From assembly GCF_907165215.1 (NCBI RefSeq), contig NZ_CAJRAY010000083.1, positions 87,741 through 151,740 of the forward strand: DNA of 64,000 nt. Reading direction: 5' to 3'. Positions 25,048-34,358 of the stretch are shown here, in pieces. Source of the DNA: Thermobacillus xylanilyticus. GTDB taxonomy: Bacteria > Bacillota > Bacilli > Paenibacillales > Paenibacillaceae. The notes under the pieces were generated by a model, which was given only the letters and a program-made list of their open reading frames with translations, was not told where the DNA came from and did no database searches. Made by a program: the position numbers and the translations under genes. The first letter of the stretch is position 1. The number at the start of each line of letters is the position of its first letter.

Positions 25048-25794
25048 TTACACGTTCAACAGTTCGCCAAGCTTGTCCGACGTCAACAGATTGCCGACGT
25101 AGAAGTCGCCGAATTCGCCGAACCGCGCGCTTACCTCGTCGAAACGCATTTCGTAGACCAGCTTCTTGAACTGGATCGGGTCGTCGGCGAACAGCGTGAC
25201 GCCCCACTCCCACAAGTCGAAGCCGACCGAACCGGTGATGATCTGCCGGACCTTGCCGGCGTATTTGCGGCCGGTCATGCCATGGGAGCGCATCATTTCG
25301 CGCCGCTCGTCGATCGGGAGCATGTACCAGTTGTCGCTGCCCTGCCGGCGTTTGTTCATCGGGTAGAAGCAGATGTGCCGGGTTTTCGGCAGAATCGGTT
25401 TGAGCCGGGCGACGATCTCCGGGTTCTGCATCGGATCGGTTCCCGGCTGCGCCATATAGTTGCTCAGCTCGACGACGCTGACATAGGAGTACGCGGGAAG
25501 CGTATAGTCGGCAAATGCCGATTTGTTGAACGCCGTCTCCACTTCCTGCAGTTCGTCCAGCGTCTCGCGCAGATGCATGAACAGAATGTCGGCTTTCTGG
25601 CCGACGATCGCGTAGACGGCCGTGCTGCCGGTTTTCGCGGCTTCGACCGATGCCCATTCTTCCATCATGCGGCGCAGTTCGCCTGCTGCCTGTTCCCGCT
25701 CGGCCGCGTCGGCCTGCTTCCATGCCGACCAGTCGATGGTGCGGAAATCGTGCAGCGCGAACCAGCCTTCAAGCGTTTGAGCCGCTTCGCTCAT
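25048..25794 (-). CDS. hemQ: Coproheme decarboxylase HemQ/ChdC
   Basis: A 248-residue chlorite-dismutase-fold enzyme that oxidatively decarboxylates coproheme III to heme b, the last step of the Gram-positive coproporphyrin-dependent heme pathway. Landmarks are the proximal His171 in [10 protein letters not shown], Tyr144 in CFYPMNKRR (equivalent by offset to the catalytic Tyr of Listeria HemQ) and the conserved SDNWYMLP. Length and the [14 protein letters not shown] block match the family. ATG 25794 follows GGAGGG. It diverges from yuiB. Confidence 0.9.
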   Translation of the reverse strand: MSEAAQTLEGWFALHDFRTIDWSAWKQADAAEREQAAGELRRMMEEWASVEAAKTGSTAVYAIVGQKADILFMHLRETLDELQEVETAFNKSAFADYTLPAYSYVSVVELSNYMAQPGTDPMQNPEIVARLKPILPKTRHICFYPMNKRRQGSDNWYMLPIDERREMMRSHGMTGRKYAGKVRQIITGSVGFDLWEWGVTLFADDPIQFKKLVYEMRFDEVSARFGEFGDFYVGNLLTSDKLGELLNV

Positions 25795-25907
25795 GGAAAC
25801 CCTCCTTCAGGTTCTGTCGTTCGTGGAACCTGCACTTGTCGCCCTCATTGTACCCGAACGGCGGGACGCGGGGCAAATGACGGTCTTGTGACAAAGCCGC
25901 TCCGAAA

Positions 25908-25936
25908 TTGACTCGTGCGGGCACTTCCACTAAACT
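25908..25936 (+). promoter_or_regulatory. yuiB promoter
   Basis: TTGACT (25908-25913), 17-bp spacer and TAAACT (25931-25936), 45 bp before the yuiB start. Confidence 0.55.
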
Positions 25937-25981
25937 ACTCTAGAGAAACGGAATGCGCCAAGGAAGGAGCTTGCTTCCGAC

Positions 25982-26269
25982 ATGCTGCAAATGATCGTGC
26001 TGTTGCTTCTGTTCTTCGTGATGATCTTCGGCATCGGCTTCATTCTGAACATGCTGATCAAGACGACCTGGTTTCCGATCTGGCTGTTCCTGATCGTCGG
26101 CGTGCCGCTGGGCATGTACTTCACCTGGGATGAGTCGAAGTCGTTCACGGCCAATCTGACCGGGTATTCCTACGTTGACATCTCGGTGGCGCTCGCGGGT
26201 CTCGCCGGCGCGTATGTCAGCGGCTGGACGATCCGCAAGCTGCGCCAGGGCGGATACAAAATGTTCTAA
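25982..26269 (+). CDS. yuiB: YuiB-like membrane protein
   Basis: A 95-residue protein with three hydrophobic segments: residues 3-24, 28-45 and a weaker one near 64-80, then a basic tail (KLRQGGYKMF). It matches YuiB of Bacillus, which is encoded close to an NDH-2 gene there as well; its function is unknown. A GGAAGGAG ribosome site precedes the ATG. The recurring proximity to ndh hints at a respiratory role. Confidence 0.75.
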   Translation: MLQMIVLLLLFFVMIFGIGFILNMLIKTTWFPIWLFLIVGVPLGMYFTWDESKSFTANLTGYSYVDISVALAGLAGAYVSGWTIRKLRQGGYKMF

Positions 26270-26299
26270 TCGGCACCGGAGACGGCAGAGCCATACTAA

Positions 26300-26319
26300 G
26301 ACGGAATACCGATTCCGTC
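26300..26319 (+). promoter_or_regulatory. Hairpin abutting the hydrolase ribosome site
   Basis: GACGGAAT (26300-26307), ACCG, ATTCCGTC (26312-26319): a perfect 8-bp inverted repeat. It ends next to the GAGGTGAGGG ribosome site, so it could be an operator or a translational element. Confidence 0.45.
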
Positions 26320-26331
26320 GAGGTGAGGGCG

Positions 26332-27198
26332 ATGCCGTTTATTCATGTGAACGGGACGGACATCCATTGTCACGCGCTTGGCCGGGGGCCGGCCGTCGTC
26401 ATGGTGCACCCGCCGTTTATCGCGAGTTCCATTTTCAATTATCTGAAGCATGATCTGTCCTGGGATCACCGCGTCGTCGTGTTCGACATCCGCGGGCATG
26501 GGCACAGTCCGCCGGGCGACGCTTCGCTCACGATTCCGCTCATCGCGGAGGACATCCGGCAGTTGCTGGACCGGCTCGACATCGAGTCCGCCTATGCCTG
26601 CGGCTATTCCTGCGGCGCGATGCCGGTGCTTGAAGCGCTGTTGAGCGCGCCCGGCCGGTTCCGGGGCGCCGTGCTGCTGTCCGGCATGAGCGAGCTGACC
26701 GACAGGCGCAGCCGGATGCAGATGCGGGCCGGCGTCATGCTCCGCGGCCTGTCCCCGGAGGCGGTCGTCGTGCCGGTCGCGCTCGGCAACGCAGACAGCC
26801 GGACAACGTTCGGCGTGCTCCATGCGGAGGGCAAGATCGGCGATGCGCGCCGCTGCCGGGAATATGCGGATAGCTGCCTGCGTTACAGCTGCACCGGGCG
26901 GCTGAACCGCATCGATCATCCCGTGCTGCTGCTCAGCGGCGCGGAGGACGGGGCGGGCTGCGCCTATGCACGCGCCTTGCGCGATCGACTTCGGGAGTCG
27001 GAGTGGTACAGGATCCGGAAAGCGGGCCATCACCTGCCGACGAAGGCGCCGGATCAGACGAGCGATGTCATCCGCGCCTGGATCGCGAAGCTGGAAGGCC
27101 GGGACGCGGCGCCCGAGTTCGCCGGGCCGGAAGGTCTGGCGGAGGTGCTCATGGCGGACGAGGCGGATGCTGCGGCGCAGGAAGCGGAGCGGAGCTGA
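26332..27198 (+). CDS. Alpha/beta-hydrolase fold protein
   Basis: A 288-residue hydrolase. The oxyanion region is VVMVHPPFIASS, the nucleophile elbow is GYSCGAMP with Ser as nucleophile (about residue 91), the acid is probably Asp in LSGAEDGAG, and the His is in KAGHHLPTK. Such proteins include esterases, peroxidases and lactonases, so the substrate cannot be assigned. The last 30 residues are acidic and Ala-rich. Start 26332 was chosen behind GAGGTGAGGG. Array B1 follows 52 bp downstream. Confidence 0.75.
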   Translation: MPFIHVNGTDIHCHALGRGPAVVMVHPPFIASSIFNYLKHDLSWDHRVVVFDIRGHGHSPPGDASLTIPLIAEDIRQLLDRLDIESAYACGYSCGAMPVLEALLSAPGRFRGAVLLSGMSELTDRRSRMQMRAGVMLRGLSPEAVVVPVALGNADSRTTFGVLHAEGKIGDARRCREYADSCLRYSCTGRLNRIDHPVLLLSGAEDGAGCAYARALRDRLRESEWYRIRKAGHHLPTKAPDQTSDVIRAWIAKLEGRDAAPEFAGPEGLAEVLMADEADAAAQEAERS

Positions 27199-27250
27199 CC
27201 GAGGGTCGGCGGCCGCTCTTTTTGTGCGTAAATGGGGTGAATGGCGCAAG

Positions 27251-27424
27251 CTGGTGCAGAAATGCACTATATTTTTTAAAAATAATCCGGGATGGCCCCA
27301 TCTGGTGCATATGTGCACCATATACGGCGAAATCCCAACGAAAACGGTCTGATCTGGTGCAGAAATGCACCAGAATGGCCCAATGGCCTTCGAGACCGAT
27401 CCATCTGGTGCATTTTTGCACTAC
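27251..27424. repeat. Array B1: four TGGTGCA palindromes at 51-52 bp spacing
   Basis: Cores start at 27251, 27302, 27354 and 27405 (steps 51, 52, 51). The arms are TGGTGCA and TGCACCA (or TGCACTA) around four-base loops GAAA, TATG, GAAA and TTTT. The third core extends to perfect 9-bp arms TCTGGTGCA/TGCACCAGA. Unlike array A1, the spacers of about 30 bp are not clearly conserved. The array fills the gap between the hydrolase gene and dnaB. Confidence 0.93.
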
Positions 27425-27543
27425 ATCCCGCATCCCGCGGCCGTCCGAACGAGACCGCTGCCGACTTAAATCTGCGATCAGTGTCGTTTTGTGCTAGAAT
27501 AGGATCACGAGATTTCCCACGACGGATGGAGCTGGATGACAGC

Positions 27544-29079
27544 ATGCGGATCGAACACGGGCATCAATTCACCGAGCATCATCGTTATATCGTCTATCGC
27601 GATTTCTCGATGAGCCCGCTGGACATGAAGACGCTCAGCCTGATCTATCAGCCGATGATCGGCGCGCCGGCCGTCTCGCTGTATCTCTTGCTCTATCACC
27701 AGATCGACGAGACGCGGACCGGTTATTCGCGTCCCGATGTGCAGCGAAGGCTGCTGCTCGGCCTCGGCGTCGGCCTCGGCGAGACCGGCCGGCGTCATCT
27801 GATCGAACAGACCTCCCGGCTCGAAGCCGTCGGGCTGCTGCAGACGCACCGGATCGCGCTGCCGGGCGGGGACGACATGCTGTACGAATACACGCTGGTC
27901 AGGCCGCTCGAGCCGGCCGAATTTTTCACGAACCCGCATTTTACGTTGCTGCTGCGGGACAAGATCGGCAAATACGCCGTCATCGCGCTGCGCGAGCAGT
28001 TCGAGTCGCCGGCTCCGGAAGAGTTGGATCATGCGGGGGCGGGGCGGGAAGATCTCTCGGTTCCGTTCTTCGAAATCTTCCGCGTGCAGCCCCACAGCGC
28101 GGACGCCGAGCTGGAGCAGGCGCTGGCGGAGATTGCGACCACCCGCGAACCGGCGCCGGTTCTGCCGCCCGAGCCGTCCGCGGGCATCGCTTACGGCGAG
28201 CTGATATCCGGCTTTCCCCAAAGCTCCGCCAACCGGCCGTTCGTCGAACGGCTCCGGACGGACAAGAACGGCATGGCGGTCGTGAACTACGTCGCCTACA
28301 AATATGAACTCGACGTCGTGGACATGCGGCGGCTGCTCGACGAGCCCGGCGTCTTCTCGCCGGACGGCGCGCTCCTGTTCGACGAGCTGCAGCAGCGGGC
28401 CAGCATGTTCTACCGGCAGAACCGCAAGCTGGAAGAAGAGCGGAACCGGATCGCGGGGCGGAGCGTATCCAGCGCCGGCGTTCCGGAAGACGCGGCCCCG
28501 GACGAACCGCCGGAAGAAGTGCCGGTGTCGGAAGACGATTATTTGCCGGTTCCCGAATCGATGGCGGGACGATGCGACATCGCGCAGTACAACTTCCTGA
28601 TGCGGAACGAGCCGCACACCCGCTTCCTGAAGCGGTTCTTCCCGGGAGCCGTGCCCGCCTGGCTGGACCGGGCCTTCGAACGCATCGACCTTCATTACAA
28701 AATGCCGCGCGAAGTGATCAACGTGCTCATCCACTACATACTCGGCATGAGCGGAACGCAGCGGCTGTCGGGCGACTTCATCGACAAGGTAGCCTCGAAC
28801 ATGCTCGCCAGAGGGGTCGATACATACGAGAAGGCGATCCGGTACGTGCGCGAGCAGGAGAAGCTCGAGCAGCGGATGAAAGAAGCGGAGCGCCGTCCGC
28901 AAGGCGCGCAGGGTGCGCAGGGTGGGGCGCAAGGCCGCGCCTGGCGCGGCGGCCGGAGCGGCGGAACGCGCAAGCCGGCGATTCCGATCGTCGAGCAGCG
29001 GACGGGCGGCCGGCAGCTGACGCCGGAGGAGATGGCGGAGGCGCTCCGTCTGGCAAGCGAGCTGGAACGCGAGTCGTAA
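27544..29079 (+). CDS. dnaB: Replication initiation/membrane attachment protein DnaB
   Basis: A 511-residue protein of the Bacillus DnaB/DnaD type. It acts with DnaD and DnaI to load the replicative helicase at the origin and on restart. The N-terminal winged-helix-like domain opens with YIVYRDFSMSPLDMKTLSLI. The C-terminal DnaB_2/DDBH2 region includes LLDEPGVFSPDGALLFDELQ-type and MPREVINVLIHYILGMSG segments. A Gly/Arg/Gln-rich linker follows near residue 455. The ATG at 27544 was chosen by alignment sense; an in-frame ATG lies 6 codons upstream. dnaI follows by 19 bp, as in Bacillus. Confidence 0.9.
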   Translation: MRIEHGHQFTEHHRYIVYRDFSMSPLDMKTLSLIYQPMIGAPAVSLYLLLYHQIDETRTGYSRPDVQRRLLLGLGVGLGETGRRHLIEQTSRLEAVGLLQTHRIALPGGDDMLYEYTLVRPLEPAEFFTNPHFTLLLRDKIGKYAVIALREQFESPAPEELDHAGAGREDLSVPFFEIFRVQPHSADAELEQALAEIATTREPAPVLPPEPSAGIAYGELISGFPQSSANRPFVERLRTDKNGMAVVNYVAYKYELDVVDMRRLLDEPGVFSPDGALLFDELQQRASMFYRQNRKLEEERNRIAGRSVSSAGVPEDAAPDEPPEEVPVSEDDYLPVPESMAGRCDIAQYNFLMRNEPHTRFLKRFFPGAVPAWLDRAFERIDLHYKMPREVINVLIHYILGMSGTQRLSGDFIDKVASNMLARGVDTYEKAIRYVREQEKLEQRMKEAERRPQGAQGAQGGAQGRAWRGGRSGGTRKPAIPIVEQRTGGRQLTPEEMAEALRLASELERES

Positions 29080-29098
29080 CAAGGGAGGGGGCAGACCG

Positions 29099-30055
29099 AT
29101 GGAATCGCTGGGGGAACTCATCAAGCGGTGGCCGCTCGGCGCAGGGATGCAGGCCGAAGCGGAGCGGCATTTGGACGCGCTGCTGGAGGAACCGGCCGTC
29201 CGCGAGCTTCGGGCGCGCCATCCGGAACTGACGCGGCGCGACCTGCGCCTCAATCTGAACCGGATTTATCAATATGTGAAAGAACAGCGCCATTGCGCCG
29301 CGTGTCCCGGTCTTGACCGGTGCCCGAACGACATCGAAGGGTACTACACAGTGCTGGAGTGCGAGGTGCAAAGCGACAAGGCGCAGCTGTACGACCGGAA
29401 AGTCCCCTGCAGCCTGCTCAAGGCGCGTCAGGCCGAACAGCAGCTGCGCAGCCGGGTGCGGAGCTTCTACATCGACGAATCGGCGCTCGGCGGTTCGTTC
29501 TCGCCGACCGAGATGGTCACCCTCGAGCCCGAGCGTTCGGCTGCCGTCAACCATCTGTTCAAATACATCAAGACGACGCGGGAGAACGGCCTGCAGAAGC
29601 GCGGACTTTATCTCGTCGGCCCGTTCGGCACGGGCAAGACGTATCTCATGTGCTATATGCTGCACGAGCTGGCGAAGAGCGGGCTGTCCGGCGTCATCGT
29701 CTACGTGCCGGAGTTCGTCGAGGACGTGAAATCGATGCTGGATGAACCGGCCCGGCTGCGCGAGACGATTGAACTGATGAAGCAGACCGACCTGCTCGTT
29801 TTTGACGACATCGGCGCCGAGAACCTCAGCCCCTGGGTGCGCGACCATGTGATGGGCACGATTCTGAACTACCGCATGAACCGGAAGCCGACGTTTTACA
29901 CGTCCAATCATGACCTGGACGCGCTGGAGCGGCATTTCAGCTTCACGAACAAGGACGGCGAGGAAGCGCACAAAGGGCAGCGGCTGATGGACCGGATCCG
30001 CCCGTTCGTCGACCGGCTCTGGATCGGCGGCGGGAACAAGCGCGGCCTCACGTGA
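29099..30055 (+). CDS. dnaI: Primosomal helicase loader DnaI
   Basis: A 318-residue AAA+ ATPase that loads the replicative helicase. The N-terminal zinc-binding region has CAACPGLDRC (residues 67-76), and the AAA+ core has Walker A GPFGTGKT and Walker B LLVFDDIGAE. The sensor region reads FYTSNHDLD. GGGAGGGGG precedes the ATG. It forms an operon with dnaB, the normal Firmicute arrangement. Confidence 0.93.
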   Translation: MESLGELIKRWPLGAGMQAEAERHLDALLEEPAVRELRARHPELTRRDLRLNLNRIYQYVKEQRHCAACPGLDRCPNDIEGYYTVLECEVQSDKAQLYDRKVPCSLLKARQAEQQLRSRVRSFYIDESALGGSFSPTEMVTLEPERSAAVNHLFKYIKTTRENGLQKRGLYLVGPFGTGKTYLMCYMLHELAKSGLSGVIVYVPEFVEDVKSMLDEPARLRETIELMKQTDLLVFDDIGAENLSPWVRDHVMGTILNYRMNRKPTFYTSNHDLDALERHFSFTNKDGEEAHKGQRLMDRIRPFVDRLWIGGGNKRGLT

Positions 30056-30174
30056 CCGCCATCTTAAGAATGAACGCTTGTTCCGGCTTCTCCGGAGATG
30101 GTAAGATGCGGGAAGATGACAAAAAGGATACGTGCGAATCCGCACCGTGTCCGGAGAGGAAGGAACTGGTCACC

Positions 30175-31200
30175 ATGCGCAAACATCGTGTCGTTGTGGC
30201 CGGCTGCGGCGGCATGTCCCGGCTGTGGCTGGATTACGCGCAATCCGGTGAGAAGGTCGAGATCGCCGCGCTCGTCGATCTGTATGAAGAGACGGCGCGC
30301 CGGAGGGCCGCCGAACGCGGGCTGGACGTCCCGATCTTCACCGATCTTGCGGAAGCGCTGTCGAAGGTGGAGGCGGACCTCGTGTTCGACGTGACGATAC
30401 CGGCCAGCCACAAGACGGTCGTGACGACGGCGCTCTCCGCCGGCTGCCACGTGTTCGGCGAGAAGCCGATGGCCGAGTCGCTGGAGGATGCCAAGGAGAT
30501 CGTGCGCGTCGCGGGACAGACGGGAAAGCGGTACGCGGTCATGCAGAACCGCCGGTACAACCGGCAGATCCGCGCGCTGCGGGAGCTGATCGCTGGCGGG
30601 ACGATCGGCAAGGTCGGATCGATTCACGCCGATTTCTTTCTCGGGCCACATTTCGGCGGCTTCCGCGACGCGATGGAGAGCCCGCTCATCGTCGACATGG
30701 CGATCCACACGTTCGATCAGGCCCGCTTCATCAGCGGGGCGGATCCGGTCTCGGTGTACTGCCACGAGTACAATCCGCCGGGTTCGTGGTATCAGGGCAA
30801 CGCTTCGGCGGTATGCATTTTCGAGATGAGCGACGGTTCGGTGTTCACGTACCGCGGGTCGTGGTGCGCGGAAGGGTTCCCGACGTCCTGGGAAGCGGAC
30901 TGGCGCATCATCGGCAGCCGCGGCACGGCGCGCTGGAACGGCAGCTCGACGCCGGAGGCGGAGGTCGTGGACGAGTCGGCGGAACCCGGCTTCATCCGGG
31001 CCGTGCGCCGGGTGGAAGCGAAGGCCGCCTGGAACGGGCGGGAAGGCCATGCCGGCTGCCTCGACGAGATGTTCGCCGCGCTGGAGGAGGGGCGTCCGGC
31101 GGAGACGGACTGCACCGACAACATCAAAAGCATGGCCATGGTGTTCGGCGCGCTCGAGAGCGCGAAGACCGGCCGCAAAGTGATGCTCGACCATCTGTGA
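30175..31200 (+). CDS. Gfo/Idh/MocA-family oxidoreductase
   Basis: A 341-residue NAD(P)-dependent dehydrogenase. Rossmann motif VVVAGCGGMSRLWL at the N-terminus; the EKPMA catalytic-lysine motif is in VFGEKPMAESL (about residue 95). The C-terminal alpha/beta domain carries VDMAIHTFDQARF with the catalytic His. Members act on sugars, inositols and related substrates. No neighbour fixes the substrate. The ATG at 30175 follows GAGGAAGGA; longer frame extensions overlap dnaI and lack support. Confidence 0.8.
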   Translation: MRKHRVVVAGCGGMSRLWLDYAQSGEKVEIAALVDLYEETARRRAAERGLDVPIFTDLAEALSKVEADLVFDVTIPASHKTVVTTALSAGCHVFGEKPMAESLEDAKEIVRVAGQTGKRYAVMQNRRYNRQIRALRELIAGGTIGKVGSIHADFFLGPHFGGFRDAMESPLIVDMAIHTFDQARFISGADPVSVYCHEYNPPGSWYQGNASAVCIFEMSDGSVFTYRGSWCAEGFPTSWEADWRIIGSRGTARWNGSSTPEAEVVDESAEPGFIRAVRRVEAKAAWNGREGHAGCLDEMFAALEEGRPAETDCTDNIKSMAMVFGALESAKTGRKVMLDHL

Positions 31201-31211
31201 TCCGACAGCCA

Positions 31212-31260
31212 GGGTCCGCCCGCAGGTTTCACCGCCTGCCGGGCGGGCCGTTTGTTTTAT
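31212..31260 (+). terminator. Terminator after oxidoreductase gene
   Basis: GGTCCGCCCG-CAGG (from 31213) pairs with CCTG-CCGGGCGGGCC (to 31249), followed by GTTTGTTTT. Confidence 0.7.
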
Positions 31261-31302
31261 CAGCGCAGTTTATAAGATCAATAAAAACTAACAAAAAATA
31301 GG

Positions 31303-31332
31303 TTGACGCCCCGGCTGGCGACCTGATATGAT
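31303..31332 (+). promoter_or_regulatory. Promoter of sulfate ABC operon
   Basis: TTGACG (31303-31308), 18-bp spacer and TATGAT (31327-31332), preceded by A-rich sequence that may act as an UP element. The leader to the first start codon is about 145 nt. Confidence 0.7.
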
Positions 31333-31339
31333 GCTTCTA

Positions 31340-31366
31340 TAACCCGACTAAACATGTAGGAATAAT
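31340..31366. promoter_or_regulatory. Possible CymR-like operator at the sulfate operon start site
   Basis: The block CCGACTAAACATGTAGGAAT lies right at the expected transcription start. Its CCGACT and TAGGAAT parts recall AT-rich operators of sulfur genes repressed by CymR in Bacillus. This is recalled resemblance, not a scored match. Confidence 0.35.
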
Positions 31367-31486
31367 CATTTAGTGACCGGTCAACCGGAGCAAATGAAGC
31401 CTCGTCCTCATCGCGCTGCGCCATCAGTCGGTACAGATTGAGAAGGGACGGCCGCCGGGCCGCCCGATTTTGGGGGAGTGTCGAGA

Positions 31487-32572
31487 ATGAAATCCAAGAT
31501 TTATCGGACGCTGATTTTGATTGCCATCATTGCCCTGTTGACCGCCTGCGGATCGGGCGGCGGCAACGGCTCGGGCAACGGACCGTCGACCGGTTCCGGG
31601 GGAGCGTCTTCCGATGCGAAACAAGAATCGCTGCCGCCGGTGGAACTGCTGAACGTTTCCTACGACCCGACCCGCGAGCTTTACGAAGCGTACAACGAGC
31701 TGTTCGCCGAGTACTGGCTGAACGAGAAGGGCCAGAAAGTGACGATCAAGCAGTCGCACGGCGGTTCCGGCAAGCAGGCCCGCTCCGTCATCGACGGGCT
31801 GGAAGCGGACGTCGTGACGCTGGCGCTCGGCTACGACATCGACGCCATCGCCGATGCGGGGCTGATCTCGCCGGACTGGCAGTCGCAGTTTGACCTGAAC
31901 AGCTCGCCTTATACTTCGACGATCGTTTTCCTCGTCCGGGAAGGCAATCCGAAGGGGATCAAGGACTGGGACGACCTGATCAAGGAGGGCGTCGAAGTCA
32001 TTACGCCGAACCCGAAGACGTCCGGCGGCGCGCGCTGGAACTACCTCGCCGCATGGGGCTACGCGCTGAAGAAAAGCGGCGGCGACGAAGCGTATGCGCA
32101 GGAGTTCGTGAAGGAACTGTTCAAGCACGTGCCGGTTCTCGACTCGGGCGCGCGCGGAGCGACGACGACGTTCGTGGAACGGAAGATCGGCGACGTGCTG
32201 CTCGCATGGGAGAACGAGGCGTTCCTGTCGCTCAAGGAATTCGGCGAAGACCAGTTCGATATCGTCACGCCTTCGCTCAGCATTCTGGCCGAACCGCCGG
32301 TCGCCATCGTCGACAAGGTGGTCGACAAGCGGGGAACGCGGGAAGTCGCCGAAGCGTACCTGAACTATCTGTACACCGAGGAAGCGCAGAAAGTGATCGG
32401 CGAGAATTTCTACCGGCCGACGCTGCCATCCGTGGCCGAACAGTTCAAAGACGTGTTCGTCGACGTGGAGCTGCTGACGATCGACGACGATTTCGGCGGC
32501 TGGCGCGCGGCGCAGGAGAAGCATTTCGCCGACGGAGGCATTTTCGACCAAATCTATACGCCGGGTTCCTGA
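31487..32572 (+). CDS. sbp: Sulfate/thiosulfate-binding lipoprotein
   Basis: A 361-residue binding protein with lipobox LTAC (Cys21) and a Gly/Ser-rich linker to about residue 45. The mature domain matches the sulfate-binding family: [20 protein letters not shown] at the start, [18 protein letters not shown] forming the anion site, and [20 protein letters not shown]. The ATG at 31487 sits 8 bp after GGGGGAG; a GTG three codons upstream is less well placed. First gene of the sulfate importer operon. Confidence 0.9.
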   Translation: MKSKIYRTLILIAIIALLTACGSGGGNGSGNGPSTGSGGASSDAKQESLPPVELLNVSYDPTRELYEAYNELFAEYWLNEKGQKVTIKQSHGGSGKQARSVIDGLEADVVTLALGYDIDAIADAGLISPDWQSQFDLNSSPYTSTIVFLVREGNPKGIKDWDDLIKEGVEVITPNPKTSGGARWNYLAAWGYALKKSGGDEAYAQEFVKELFKHVPVLDSGARGATTTFVERKIGDVLLAWENEAFLSLKEFGEDQFDIVTPSLSILAEPPVAIVDKVVDKRGTREVAEAYLNYLYTEEAQKVIGENFYRPTLPSVAEQFKDVFVDVELLTIDDDFGGWRAAQEKHFADGGIFDQIYTPGS

Positions 32573-32620
32573 TCACCGGATAAATCGAACAGCCGTGAAT
32601 CGGACGGGAGCTGACTTCAC

Positions 32621-33454
32621 ATGAAAGGTTCCAGAAAGGCCAGCGTGCTGCCGGGATTCGGACTGTCGCTCGGATTTACCGTTCTGTATCTGAGTCTCAT
32701 CGTAATCATTCCGCTGGCCAGCGTCCTGATCAAGACGGCCGGAATGAGCTTCACGGAGTTCTGGGCGGCCGTGACGAACGCCCGCGTGCTCGCGGCGTAC
32801 AAGTTGAGTTTTCTGACCGCGTTCTTCGCGGCCGCCGTCAATGCCGTGTTCGGCCTGCTCGTCGCCTGGGTGCTCGTGCGCTACCGGTTTCCGGGCAAGC
32901 GGCTCATCGACAGCATCGTCGACCTGCCGTTCGCCCTGCCGACCGCGGTTGCGGGCATCGCGTTGACGTCCATCTACGCGCCGACCGGTTGGGTCGGATC
33001 GCTGCTTGAACCGCTCGGACTGAAAATCGCTTATACCCCGATCGGCATCACGATCGCATTGGTGTTCATCGGCCTGCCGTTCGTCGTGCGGACGGTGCAG
33101 CCGGTTCTGCAAGATCTCGACAAAGACGTGGAAGAAGCGGCCGTCATGCTCGGCGCGTATCGCTGGCGGACGTTCCGCCGCGTCATTCTGCCGGAGCTGA
33201 TCCCGCCGCTGCTTACCGGCTTCGCCCTGGCGTTCGCCCGGGGCATCGGCGAGTACGGTTCTGTCGTGTTCATCTCCGGCAACATGCCGATGCGGACGGA
33301 GATCGCGCCGCTGCTCATCATGACGAAGCTCGAGCAGTTCGACTACGCCGGCGCGACGGCCATCGCGCTCGTCATGCTGGTGATCTCGTTCTCCCTGCTG
33401 CTGCTCATCAACTACATGCAGTGGCGGTACAGCCGCCGCGTGCAGGCGGGATAA
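32621..33454 (+). CDS. cysT: Sulfate ABC transporter permease CysT
   Basis: A 277-residue permease with six helices. EAA loop: [20 protein letters not shown] (about residues 168-187); the CysT landmark [18 protein letters not shown] is present, as is [19 protein letters not shown]. It pairs with CysW to carry sulfate or thiosulfate. ACGGGAG lies 10 bp upstream of the ATG. The gap to the binding protein is 48 bp. Confidence 0.92.
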   Translation: MKGSRKASVLPGFGLSLGFTVLYLSLIVIIPLASVLIKTAGMSFTEFWAAVTNARVLAAYKLSFLTAFFAAAVNAVFGLLVAWVLVRYRFPGKRLIDSIVDLPFALPTAVAGIALTSIYAPTGWVGSLLEPLGLKIAYTPIGITIALVFIGLPFVVRTVQPVLQDLDKDVEEAAVMLGAYRWRTFRRVILPELIPPLLTGFALAFARGIGEYGSVVFISGNMPMRTEIAPLLIMTKLEQFDYAGATAIALVMLVISFSLLLLINYMQWRYSRRVQAG

Positions 33455-33466
33455 GGAGGGATCGCC

Positions 33467-34357
33467 ATGGCTGGAGCCATTCACGCACATCTGTCAGACG
33501 CGGCGTCCGACCGGCCCGCCCACGCGACGGAATCGAGGGGCGTCCGGATCGCGCTGATTACGGTCGCGCTGCTGTTCCTGGCGCTGATCATTCTGCTGCC
33601 GCTCATTTCCGTCATCGTCGAGGCGCTGTCGCAGGGCTGGCGCGTCTATGTCGAATCGATCACCGAGAAAGATGCGCTCTCGGCGCTGAGACTCACGCTG
33701 ATCACCGCGGCCATCGCCGTCCCGCTGAACACGGTGTTCGGCATCGCGGCCGCCTGGGCGATCGCGAAGTTCAAGTTCCGGGGCAAGAACGTGCTCATCA
33801 CGCTGATCGATCTGCCGTTCGCCGTCTCCCCGGTCATTTCGGGCCTGATCTTCGTCCTGCTGTTCGGCGCGCAGGGGCTGCTCGGTCCGTGGCTGGCGGC
33901 GCATGACATCAAGGTCATCTTCGCGCTGCCCGGCATCGTGCTCGCCACCATATTCGTCACCTTCCCGTTCGTGGCGCGGGAACTGATTCCGCTCATGCAG
34001 ACGCAGGGCGTGCAGGAGGAAGAGGCGGCGGCGACGCTGGGGGCGAAGGGCTGGCAGATTTTCTGGCGCGTGACGCTGCCGAACATCAAATGGGGGTTGC
34101 TCTACGGCATCATCCTGTGCAACGCGCGGGCGATGGGCGAATTCGGCGCCGTATCCGTCGTCTCGGGGCATATCCGCGGACAGACGAACACGCTGCCGTT
34201 GCACGTCGAGATCCTGTACAACGAGTACCAGTTCACCGCATCGTTCGCCGTCGCTTCGCTGCTGGTGCTGCTTGCGCTCGTGACGCTGGTCGTCAAGGCG
34301 ATCGTCGAGTGGAAATCCGAACAGCGATCGGCTGGATCGGAAGGAGGAACCGGGTAA
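33467..34357 (+). CDS. cysW: Sulfate ABC transporter permease CysW
   Basis: A 296-residue permease whose charged N-terminal 25 residues precede six helices. Typical CysW features: DLPFAVSPVISGLIFVLLFG, the EAA loop EEEAAATLGAKGWQIFWRV, and NARAMGEFGAVSVVSGHIRG. AAGGAGG precedes the ATG at 33467, 12 bp after cysT. Confidence 0.92.
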   Translation: MAGAIHAHLSDAASDRPAHATESRGVRIALITVALLFLALIILLPLISVIVEALSQGWRVYVESITEKDALSALRLTLITAAIAVPLNTVFGIAAAWAIAKFKFRGKNVLITLIDLPFAVSPVISGLIFVLLFGAQGLLGPWLAAHDIKVIFALPGIVLATIFVTFPFVARELIPLMQTQGVQEEEAAATLGAKGWQIFWRVTLPNIKWGLLYGIILCNARAMGEFGAVSVVSGHIRGQTNTLPLHVEILYNEYQFTASFAVASLLVLLALVTLVVKAIVEWKSEQRSAGSEGGTG

Positions 34358-34358
34358 C

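Noticed and set aside
27251..27424. CRISPR array
   Set aside because: Repeats are only about 18-22 bp, vary in loop and arms, there are four copies, and no cas genes are in the window.
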